5,509 nucleotides of DNA from Bacteroidota bacterium (GTDB lineage: Bacteria; Bacteroidota; Bacteroidia; Bacteroidales; VadinHA17), in assembly GCA_021816545.1 (NCBI GenBank), contig JAKAXP010000158.1, positions 1 to 5,509 on the forward strand, given 5' to 3'. The notes beneath the pieces were generated by a model. It was not told the origin of the DNA, searched no databases, and saw only the letters and a list, made by a program, of their open reading frames with translations. Positions within the stretch are counted from its first letter, which is position 1. Every line of letters begins with the position of its first letter. This document shows, piece after piece, positions 1 to 5,384 of this stretch. The position numbers and the translations under genes were made by a program.

Positions 1-234
1 CTGCTGGTAAGGGAAGTAGTGATACTCATCATGATATCATCACTGATAGCATGGCCAATGGCATGGTTCGGATCAAGATTCTGGCTTGAGGGATTTGCAG
101 ACAAGGCAAATGTCAGCCCGCTGATCTTTTTTGTTGCCACCATTGCCGTTCTGATAATTGGATTCCTCTCAGTCAGCTTCCAGACAATGAAAGCAGCCGG
201 TTACAGTCCGGCCAAAGCACTGAGGATACAGTGA
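1..234 (+). CDS. ABC transporter permease, MacB/FtsX type (C-terminal end, partial)
   Basis: The reading frame is open from the first base of the window to a TGA at 232-234, so this is the last 77 codons of a longer gene that begins upstream. Two hydrophobic segments are visible: about residues 5-22 (VVILIMISSLIAWPMAW) and about 41-58 (PLIFFVATIAVLIIGFLS). They are separated by a short loop containing WLEGFADK and followed by a polar tail ending in SPAKALRIQ. This is the pattern of the last two membrane helices of the FtsX-like permease domain found in MacB-type exporters. The inner-membrane location and an export or mechanotransmission role follow from the family; the substrate cannot be told. 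The GTG at 19 is internal and is not the true start. The gene is separated from the dap operon by about 350 bp and has no clear functional link to it. Confidence 0.85.
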   Translation: MLVREVVILIMISSLIAWPMAWFGSRFWLEGFADKANVSPLIFFVATIAVLIIGFLSVSFQTMKAAGYSPAKALRIQ

Positions 235-270
235 TCTTGTAATCAATCGCTGACTGCACCTGTCGATAAT

Positions 271-288
271 CAATCCGGGGATTGCTTT
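271..288 (+). terminator. Weak candidate terminator of the upstream permease gene
   Basis: CAATC (271-275) can pair with GATTG (280-284) around the four-base loop CGGG, followed by CTTTCT. The stem is only 5 bp and the U-tract is short and interrupted, so this would be a poor intrinsic terminator. It is listed because it is the only hairpin plus T-rich tail found soon after the permease stop codon. If it does not work, permease transcripts would run on to the strong terminator at 545-576. Confidence 0.2.
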
Positions 289-402
289 CTGATCCGGTCA
301 GGTTATCTTTCTTCCTGATTAAGCTGCAAAAACGCATATTTTGTTACAAGTCCGGCGTCAGACACACCCCAAAAAATTTCTTTAAAGATTTTTTCATGAA
401 AT

Positions 403-432
403 GTTGGTGGAAACAAAATTCTCTTACTTTTG
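403..432 (+). promoter_or_regulatory. Candidate Bacteroidetes-type promoter for the dap operon leader
   Basis: TACTTTTG at 425-432 matches the Bacteroidetes primary sigma factor -7 consensus TAnnTTTG exactly. GTTG at 403-406, an 18-base spacer upstream, matches three of four bases of the -33 element TTTG. Transcription would start at about 437-441, roughly 12-16 bases before the leader ORF ATG at 453. The promoter sits upstream of the leader peptide and terminator, as an attenuator requires. An exact -7 match by chance in an AT-rich region of this size is not negligible, and the assignment depends on the host being a Bacteroidota member. Confidence 0.45.
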
Positions 433-452
433 CTGTCACTTTTTCAGGAAAG

Positions 453-524
453 ATGCATGATTATTTAATGAATAATTATTCAAAATACATAAAACATTCA
501 GGCAAGAAACCTCACCGGCGATGA
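453..524 (+). CDS. Putative lysine-containing leader peptide of the dap operon attenuator
   Basis: This is a 23-codon ORF, ATG at 453 and TGA at 522-524, preceded directly by AGGAAAG (446-452). The AGGA-to-ATG spacing of 3 bases is shorter than usual. The peptide has four Lys, four Tyr, three His and two Arg and ends in HSGKKPHRR. The adjacent Lys codons AAG AAA (504-509) lie immediately before the 5' arm (510-514) of a small hairpin, and the stop codon lies in its 3' arm (522-526). A ribosome waiting at these Lys codons would cover the 5' arm; one at the stop would cover the 3' arm and the sequence after it. The ORF lies between a candidate promoter and a terminator directly before a lysine-pathway operon. 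Four Lys in 23 is enriched but not a striking run, and AT-rich DNA favours Lys codons. An internal ATG at 468 would give an 18-residue version. The peptide itself probably has no function. Confidence 0.45.
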   Translation: MHDYLMNNYSKYIKHSGKKPHRR

Positions 525-576
525 GGGATTTTGTGTATAGATACAGGCACGAATCTCAGGTTCGTGCCTTTTTTTT
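510..576 (+). promoter_or_regulatory. Putative transcription attenuator with alternative RNA pairings
   Basis: Three mutually exclusive pairings can be drawn. Pairing 1:2 is CCTCA (510-514) with TGAGG (522-526), loop of 7. Pairing 2:3 is 522-526 with 554-558 (one G-U), a three-base bulge (527-529), then 530-536 with 547-553 (two G-U), 12 pairs in all. Pairing 3:4 is the terminator stem, 545-553 with 561-569. Pairing 2:3 occupies most of the terminator 5' arm, so it would act as an antiterminator. In the standard attenuation model, slow translation at the Lys codons 504-509 blocks strand 1 and lets 2:3 form (operon on), while translation to the stop at 522-524 blocks strand 2 and lets 3:4 form (operon off). 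The pairings are seen in the sequence; the mechanism is inferred. Confidence 0.5.
545..576 (+). terminator. Strong intrinsic terminator just upstream of the dap operon
   Basis: AGGCACGAA (545-553) and TTCGTGCCT (561-569) form a perfect 9-bp stem around a 7-base loop, followed directly by an uninterrupted T-run to 576. There is no matching T-run on the other side, so it acts on + strand transcription. It ends 14 bp before the first operon ATG (591). That leaves no space for a separate promoter downstream, so the operon is probably transcribed through it under regulated conditions. The alternative is that it only ends upstream transcripts and the operon uses an unrecognised promoter overlapping it. 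Confidence 0.85.
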
Positions 577-590
577 GATCTTATCAGGCT

Positions 591-1601
591 ATGAAGATAA
601 TAACTGCGGAACTTGAGCAGATAATGAAGATAGATTCAACTTCGGGAAAGGAGGTTGAACTTGCACGGCATATAGCTGAGAATTTTAGGGCTCCGGGCGC
701 TGACCTGGAAATTCAGGATGTCGGTGACGGAAGCATAAACCTGTTTTACAAATGGGGTTCACCTGAAATAGTCTTCTGCACCCATCTTGATACCGTTCCG
801 CCTTACATTCCGCCGCGTATTGAGAAGGGTCGTGTTTCAGGAAGAGGCGCCTGTGATGCAAAAGGCCAGATAATCACTGCCCTGAATGTTTGCAGGGATC
901 TGTACAATGAAGGGGCTGATAACTTCGGACTGCTCCTGGTGTCAGGCGAGGAGACAGGTTCCACCGGGGCCAGGGTTGCCAATAACCTGGTAAAAGGCTG
1001 CAAATATGTCATTATCGGTGAACCTACTGAAAACAAACTAATTAAGGCAGGCAAGGGAATCCAGCTCTACGATGTTCAGTTCAGGGGTCAAAGTTGCCAC
1101 TCCGGCTATCCGCATCTCGGAGATGATGCAACGGATAGAATGAGACTGTTCCTCAACAGACTGGCAGATATGGAATTTCCTGTTGATCCGGTGACAGGAC
1201 CCACAACATATAACATCGGATTGCTTTCTTCAGCCAATGCCTACAATGTACTTCCTGATCTCGTGACCATGAAACTCTACTTCAGGACTACGAATGCTTC
1301 ATTTCATCTGATCGGTGATCTACTTAAAAGCATCTCTGATGATAAAACTACACTTTCAAAGATAAGGGAGGACAAACCTTTCGATTATTATTACCTGGAA
1401 GGGTTTGAAAGTGATACAGTGTCATTTGGCTGTGACGGCCCGGCCCTGCCCGACCTGGGGAAATGCCTCCTCTATGGACCTGGCAGCATCAGATCAGCCC
1501 ACACTGAAAATGAATATATTGAAATACAGGATATTGAGAAGGCAATCATTGACCTTACAACAATATTTAAAACACTGAAAAAAGGAACAGAAACAGAATG
1601 A
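591..1601 (+). CDS. M20-family metallo-deacylase, probable succinyl-diaminopimelate desuccinylase (DapE-like)
   Basis: This 336-residue protein is a member of the M20 (DapE/ArgE/LysK/CPG2) zinc amidohydrolase superfamily. The motifs appear in order: CTHLDTVP with metal His65 and catalytic Asp67; GRGACDAKG with bridging Asp89; SGEETGS with general base Glu120 and metal Glu121; IIGEPT with Glu144; a lid-domain CHSGYPHL with His170; NVLPD near 219; and SAHTENEYI with metal His304. The dinuclear site is therefore complete. Residues of about 160-260 form the dimerisation/lid domain. Lid stretches such as YPHL and FLN.L resemble E. coli DapE, but DAKG in place of the usual DMKG resembles LysK and some ArgE-like enzymes, and the length is below the roughly 375 residues of E. 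coli DapE. Context with dapD, dapA, dapB and lysC argues for removing succinyl from N-succinyl-LL-diaminopimelate in the cytoplasm. Acetylornithine deacetylase is the main alternative. It overlaps lysC by ATGA. Confidence 0.85.
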   Translation: MKIITAELEQIMKIDSTSGKEVELARHIAENFRAPGADLEIQDVGDGSINLFYKWGSPEIVFCTHLDTVPPYIPPRIEKGRVSGRGACDAKGQIITALNVCRDLYNEGADNFGLLLVSGEETGSTGARVANNLVKGCKYVIIGEPTENKLIKAGKGIQLYDVQFRGQSCHSGYPHLGDDATDRMRLFLNRLADMEFPVDPVTGPTTYNIGLLSSANAYNVLPDLVTMKLYFRTTNASFHLIGDLLKSISDDKTTLSKIREDKPFDYYYLEGFESDTVSFGCDGPALPDLGKCLLYGPGSIRSAHTENEYIEIQDIEKAIIDLTTIFKTLKKGTETE

Positions 1602-2953
1602 TAGTTATGAAATTTGGCGGGACCTCCGTCAGGGACTGTGAGGCGGTTGGAAGGCTGATCGGAATTGTAAAAGGGAGTTCGCCACAGAAAACCGTGGTAG
1701 TTGTATCAGCCCTGGCTGGTGTTACTGACTCACTGATAAAAATTGCCGGGTTTGCCTCCGGGGGGAAAGCGGATGATGCTTCAGTACTTTCAGCAGGACT
1801 GGAAGAAAGGCACATAATCATGGCCGATCAGTTGCTGGCTGGTAATGAATTACTTGTGAATGAGACAAAAGAATCCGTAAAACACTTATTTTCAAAGCTG
1901 AATGAAATCATAAGGGTAATTTCAGTCCTTGAGGAACTGTCTGACATGTCGATGGCCAAGATCTTGTCTTACGGTGAAATACTTTCGTCAACAATAATTC
2001 ATAAGGCGATCCTTAACACCGGGATAAAGTGTGCATATGCTGATGCAAGGAGCATGATCATCACTGACTCACATTACCTGAAGGGTGAGCCGCAGACAGA
2101 TGCAATCTGCAAGAAAGTGCCGGAATTGCTTTCAGAAAAATTCATGGATAATGATGTGGTCATTACCCAGGGATTCATCGGGGCAACTGCCGAAGGCGCC
2201 GGGACCACACTCGGCAGGGGCGGCTCTGACTATTCTGCCGCACTGATAGGGATGGCAGCCAATGCAGATGAGATCCAGATCTGGACTGATGTCGACGGAG
2301 TTCATACAACTGATCCGAGGAAGGTTGACTCGACAAGGAGTATCTCGGTGATGTCATTCAGCGAAGCAGCCGAGCTTTCATTTTTCGGTGCCAAGGTCCT
2401 TCACCCTGCAACAATCCAGCCCGCCGTTGAAAAGAACATCCCGGTCAGGGTTCTCAATTCAATGGAACCGGAAAAACAGGGAACCCTGATTCTCAGTGAT
2501 GATCAGGTTCATGAAAACGGCGTAAAGGCAATATCGTTCAAGGAAAACATTACTGTGGTAAACGTCTTTTCAACCAAGATGCTAAACTCCTTTGGTTTCC
2601 TCACGAGGCTGTTTGAGGTTTTCGGCAAATACGGCACCTCGGTTGACCTCATCAGTACCTCCGAAGTAAACGTATCACTTACGGTTGATCCGGAAAGCAA
2701 ACTGGATGAAATAATTGCAGAACTTTCTCATTTTGCCGTGGTTTCCGTGAGCAGGGAAAAATCACAGGTTTCAGTTGTCGGGAAAAACCTCAGGGAGACT
2801 ACCGGTCTCGCAAAAAGAATCTTCAGTGCGGTAAGCGATTACAACATAACAATGATCAGCCAGGGGGCCTCGGACATCAACGTGAGTTTCGTAGTAAACA
2901 GAGGCGACCTGTCTGCAGTGGTAAATTCACTTCACAAGGAGTTTTTCGAATGA
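1598..2953 (+). CDS. lysC: Aspartate kinase, lysine-sensitive type III
   Basis: This 451-residue monofunctional aspartokinase catalyses the ATP-dependent phosphorylation of L-aspartate, the first step towards diaminopimelate, lysine, threonine and methionine. The kinase domain (about 1-295) shows KFGGTS (5-10), SYGE (124-127), ITQGFIG (189-195), TLGRGGSDYSA (204-214), WTDVDGV (229-235) and FGAKVLHPAT (263-272). Two ACT domains follow, at about 317-385 and 390-450. Length and ending (LHKEFFE here, LHSNLFE in E. coli) match E. coli LysC. The first ACT domain keeps the stretch that binds lysine there: M328, S331, G333, F334, L335, S348, V349, D350 and T354-S355. Lysine feedback inhibition is therefore likely. 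No homoserine dehydrogenase domain is fused. The ATG at 1598 overlaps the preceding stop by 4 bp, which favours translational coupling; the ATG at 1607 is an alternative that would trim three residues. Confidence 0.95.
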   Translation: MIVMKFGGTSVRDCEAVGRLIGIVKGSSPQKTVVVVSALAGVTDSLIKIAGFASGGKADDASVLSAGLEERHIIMADQLLAGNELLVNETKESVKHLFSKLNEIIRVISVLEELSDMSMAKILSYGEILSSTIIHKAILNTGIKCAYADARSMIITDSHYLKGEPQTDAICKKVPELLSEKFMDNDVVITQGFIGATAEGAGTTLGRGGSDYSAALIGMAANADEIQIWTDVDGVHTTDPRKVDSTRSISVMSFSEAAELSFFGAKVLHPATIQPAVEKNIPVRVLNSMEPEKQGTLILSDDQVHENGVKAISFKENITVVNVFSTKMLNSFGFLTRLFEVFGKYGTSVDLISTSEVNVSLTVDPESKLDEIIAELSHFAVVSVSREKSQVSVVGKNLRETTGLAKRIFSAVSDYNITMISQGASDINVSFVVNRGDLSAVVNSLHKEFFE

Positions 2954-3654
2954 TTGATATAGTGCTTTCAGGATTTGGCAAAATGGGAAAGGAGATCTTT
3001 TCCATGCTGCAGGAAAAGGATGATGTCACCCTTTATACAACAGAGGATATATGCGCATTCGATCCGGCCATTGCTTCCGGCGCTGTCTGCATCGATTTTA
3101 CTTCACCGGAGGCATTCAGGAAAAATTATCGGTTCATTGCCGATAATTTCAGGGCCGCTGTCATCGGAACAACAGGATGGAATGACATCAGGGAGGAAGT
3201 TGCCGGCTACTTCCGGGAAAAGGGTAAGACAATGATTTATGCATCCAACTTTTCAATAGGGGTAAATATCTTCTTTGAAATTGCCCGTGTCGCATCAGCG
3301 ATGGTCGCATCATCTGGCGGATACGATCCTTATATAACCGAACTTCACCATAAATTCAAACTGGACTCACCCTCCGGCACAGCAGTCACCCTCGCCGGCA
3401 TCGTGGAGAGCGAAACAAGTAAGAAGCCCGCTGTTCAATCTGTAAGGTGCGGCCACATTCCGGGAATACACAACCTGGGGTTCGAGTCAGCCGATGACAG
3501 GATCCTTTTATCACACGAAGCTTTTTCGAGGAGAGGCTTTGCTGCCGGGGCAATAAATGCGGCTTTCTGGGCCCTTGAAACTGAGGGTGTATTTGATTTC
3601 AGAACCATTTTAAATGAAAGATTCAAAAAACTGCTTGACAATGAGAAATATTAA
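2950..3654 (+). CDS. dapB: 4-hydroxy-tetrahydrodipicolinate reductase
   Basis: DapB reduces the DapA product to tetrahydrodipicolinate with NAD(P)H in the cytoplasm. The 234-residue protein has an N-terminal Rossmann fold with GFGKMG (8-13), GTTGW (73-77) and the hinge stretch ASNFSIGVN (98-106). The C-terminal substrate domain carries ELHHKFKLDSPSGTA (131-145), with His133 and His134, Lys137 (equivalent to E. coli His159, His160 and Lys163) and the PSGTA loop. The protein is about 40 residues shorter than E. coli DapB; the missing part is mainly around residues 30-50, where the region after the first beta strand is compressed. Short DapB forms are known in several phyla, and all motifs are present, so it should be active. 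The start overlaps the lysC stop by ATGA and has AAGGAG (2936-2941) eight bases upstream, the best Shine-Dalgarno match in the operon. The RCGHIPGIH segment (166-174) has His where E. coli has Asp. Confidence 0.95.
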   Translation: MIDIVLSGFGKMGKEIFSMLQEKDDVTLYTTEDICAFDPAIASGAVCIDFTSPEAFRKNYRFIADNFRAAVIGTTGWNDIREEVAGYFREKGKTMIYASNFSIGVNIFFEIARVASAMVASSGGYDPYITELHHKFKLDSPSGTAVTLAGIVESETSKKPAVQSVRCGHIPGIHNLGFESADDRILLSHEAFSRRGFAAGAINAAFWALETEGVFDFRTILNERFKKLLDNEKY

Positions 3655-4522
3655 AGGATGCGGAACAGCGCTCATCACGCCGTTTGACGACGGCGGCGAA
3701 ATTGACTATGAGTCGTTCAGGGGCCTGGTCAGGAGGCAGCTTGAAGCAGGCATTGACTTCCTGGTACCATTGGGCACTACCGGAGAGACACCCTGCCTTG
3801 AGGAGGAAGAAAAGGAAAGGGTGCTTGAAACCGTAATGGAGCTGAGTGACAGCAGGGTGCCTGTCGTTGCAGGAGTTGGCTCCAACTCCACAAGGCATGT
3901 GATTTCCGGCATTTCAAAACTCTCAAAATACGGGCCTGATGCGTTCCTGGCAGTTGTGCCATATTATAACAAGCCCACTCAGGAGGGTATTTATCAGCAC
4001 TTTAAATCTGTTTCAGAATCCACCTCTGCTCCAATTATACTTTACAATATACCAGGAAGGACCGGCATCAATATGACGGTAGAGACGACACTGCGGCTTG
4101 CAGAGATTGAAAACATCATTGCCGTCAAGGAAGCATCAGGCAATTTTGAACAGATCAGCGAGCTAATACGACTTGCCCCGGATGGTTTTACAGTTCTGTC
4201 AGGCAACGACGATGTGACGTTTCCTTTGATGTGCACCGGTGCTAAAGGGGTTATCAGCGTGGCTTCAAACATAGCTCCTTTCCCGATTGTAAGAATGACA
4301 AAACTCATTGCAGAAGGGCGCATTGATGAGGCTGCAGTTCTGCACCACAGGCTCATGCCGCTGTTTAAGGCCTGCTTTGTTGAAAGCAACCCGATTCCTG
4401 TCAAGGCAGCCCTGGCGCTTTCAGGATTGGTAAAGAACCGTCTGCGGTTGCCCCTGACAAGCTCCCTGGAGCAGACAGACAGGCTTATGGAAGATATTCT
4501 GAAGGAAATTGAAGATCTTTAA
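3641..4522 (+). CDS. dapA: 4-hydroxy-tetrahydrodipicolinate synthase
   Basis: DapA condenses pyruvate with aspartate semialdehyde. The start is set at ATG 3641 (protein begins MRNIKGCGTALITPF, 293 residues), because this matches the family N-terminus and the 292-residue E. coli enzyme; an in-frame ATG at 3614 would add nine unconserved residues. The TIM barrel shows GTTGET (45-50) with Thr46 and Thr47, PYYNKPTQ (107-114) with Tyr109, LYNIPGRTG (134-142) with Tyr135 and Arg140, and the Schiff-base Lys163 in VKEASGN, all at a constant offset of +2 from E. coli. The conserved NPIPVK is near the end. At the lysine-binding site, E. coli His53, His56 and Glu84 become Glu55, Lys58 and His86, while Asn82 and Tyr108 are kept. 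This suggests weak or absent lysine inhibition (inference). The gene overlaps the end of dapB by 14 bp in another frame. Confidence 0.95.
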   Translation: MRNIKGCGTALITPFDDGGEIDYESFRGLVRRQLEAGIDFLVPLGTTGETPCLEEEEKERVLETVMELSDSRVPVVAGVGSNSTRHVISGISKLSKYGPDAFLAVVPYYNKPTQEGIYQHFKSVSESTSAPIILYNIPGRTGINMTVETTLRLAEIENIIAVKEASGNFEQISELIRLAPDGFTVLSGNDDVTFPLMCTGAKGVISVASNIAPFPIVRMTKLIAEGRIDEAAVLHHRLMPLFKACFVESNPIPVKAALALSGLVKNRLRLPLTSSLEQTDRLMEDILKEIEDL

Positions 4523-4542
4523 CAATCAAATATCGGCAGGTT

Positions 4543-5376
4543 ATGACCAACACAACCGAACTCAAAAAGGAATATGAGGAGATCGCCGGCACAGGTGACG
4601 CAGAAAGATCTATCAACCTGTTTCATAAGGTAAGGGCCTTGCTGGAGACCGGTGAGCTCAGAGTGGCTGTCAAAGAAGAAACCGGCTGGGTGATAAATTC
4701 ATGGGTAAAGAGTGTGATCCTCATGGGATTTAAATACGGAAAACTTACTGAATATGGCGGTAATCCACTTTCATTCCATGACAAGGATACATTTCCCGTA
4801 AGGTCATTCATAACGGAGGACGGCATAAGGGTTGTACCGGGGGGCACCTCGGTAAGAAGTGGTGCATATGTGGCTCCCGGGACGGTGATTATGCCTCCCT
4901 CCTACATAAATACCGGGGCATATGTTGACAGCGGTTGCATGATTGACTCCCACGCACTGGTAGGTTCATGCGCGCAGATCGGTCGTAATGTGCATATTTC
5001 AGCCGGCTCACAGATAGGAGGCGTACTGGAACCGGTCAATGCGATGCCTGTGATTATTGAGGATAATGTCTTTGTCGGCGGCAATTGTGGAATATATGAA
5101 GGAACGATAATTGAGGAGAATGCAGTTATCGGGACCGGAGTTATACTTAACGGTTCGACACCCCTGTTTGACAATACAACAGGAGAGTTTCTCCGCAAGA
5201 GCGAATCCTCTCCGTTGCGGGTGCCGGCAGGAGCTGTTGTGGTCGCCGGAAGCAGACCGGTAAGTAACAGCTTCGGCAAAGACCAAGGAATCCATCTTTA
5301 CTGCCCGGTAATAATCAAATACAGGGATAAGAAAACTTCATCATCCATAAAACTGGAGGACCTGCTCAGGAGTTAG
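4543..5376 (+). CDS. dapD: Tetrahydrodipicolinate N-succinyltransferase
   Basis: DapD transfers succinyl from succinyl-CoA to tetrahydrodipicolinate, the committed step of the succinylase route; the active enzyme is a trimer in the cytoplasm. The 277-residue length fits the family (274 in E. coli). An alpha-helical N-terminal domain (about 1-95) contains the family-like ETGWVINSWVKSVILMGF (46-63). A left-handed parallel beta helix of hexapeptide repeats (about 100-235) includes GAYVDSGCMIDS (125-136), VGSCAQIGRNVHISAG (140-155), IGGVLEP (158-164) and VGGNCGIYEGTII (178-190). A C-terminal strand segment HLYCPVIIKYRD (251-262) follows. Compared with E. coli, MVDTW is MIDSH and GARSEVVEG is GGNCGIYEG, as I recall from non-proteobacterial DapD; the acetylating DapH type does not fit. 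It starts 20 bp after dapA. It is the last operon gene seen, and its stop is 8 bp before the apparent IS end. Confidence 0.95.
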   Translation: MTNTTELKKEYEEIAGTGDAERSINLFHKVRALLETGELRVAVKEETGWVINSWVKSVILMGFKYGKLTEYGGNPLSFHDKDTFPVRSFITEDGIRVVPGGTSVRSGAYVAPGTVIMPPSYINTGAYVDSGCMIDSHALVGSCAQIGRNVHISAGSQIGGVLEPVNAMPVIIEDNVFVGGNCGIYEGTIIEENAVIGTGVILNGSTPLFDNTTGEFLRKSESSPLRVPAGAVVVAGSRPVSNSFGKDQGIHLYCPVIIKYRDKKTSSSIKLEDLLRS

Positions 5377-5384
5377 TTTTTTCA

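Larger units (their letters stand above)
235..590 (+). other. Intergenic region and putative leader of the dap operon
   Basis: No conserved protein gene was recognised in these 356 bases. The left half (235-400) holds a short weak hairpin (271-284), a 9-bp direct repeat and an AT-rich palindrome at 379-388, none with a clear role. The right half (403-576) holds a promoter-like sequence, a short lysine-containing ORF, competing RNA hairpins and a strong intrinsic terminator, annotated separately. An 80-codon open frame spans 282-524, but only its last 23 codons look meaningful, because they lie downstream of the candidate promoter and end inside the attenuator hairpin. No tRNA, rRNA or CRISPR structure was seen. 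Confidence 0.7.

Noticed and set aside
304..311. TATCTTTC as a second promoter -7 element, with ATTG at 281-284
   Set aside because: It misses one base of TAnnTTTG and one of TTTG. The exact match at 425-432 is better placed.
371..394. AT-rich inverted repeat around TCTTTAAAGA (379-388) with A6 and T6 flanks
   Set aside because: A stem made almost only of A-T pairs is too weak for a terminator, and such palindromes are common in AT-rich spacers. No operator family was recognised.
282..452. Upstream part of the 80-codon open frame running from 282 to 524
   Set aside because: It would start at TTG, has no recognisable protein pattern and contains the candidate promoter. Only the last 23 codons are kept, as a leader peptide.
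437..590. Lysine riboswitch (L-box) or another known riboswitch in the leader
   Set aside because: The leader is too short for the roughly 170-nt five-helix lysine aptamer plus expression platform, and none of its conserved core was recognised. A hand check cannot exclude an unknown aptamer.
4042..4404. 120-codon open frame on the - strand inside dapA, and similar ones opposite dapD
   Set aside because: They lie antisense to strongly conserved genes, have no protein-family features and are explained by the codon use of the real genes.
5351..5382. Intrinsic terminator at the end of dapD using the T6 run at 5377-5382
   Set aside because: Only a 3-4 bp broken stem (CCT/AGG, AACT/AGTT) can be drawn before the T-run. 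The T-run may instead be part of the IS target site.
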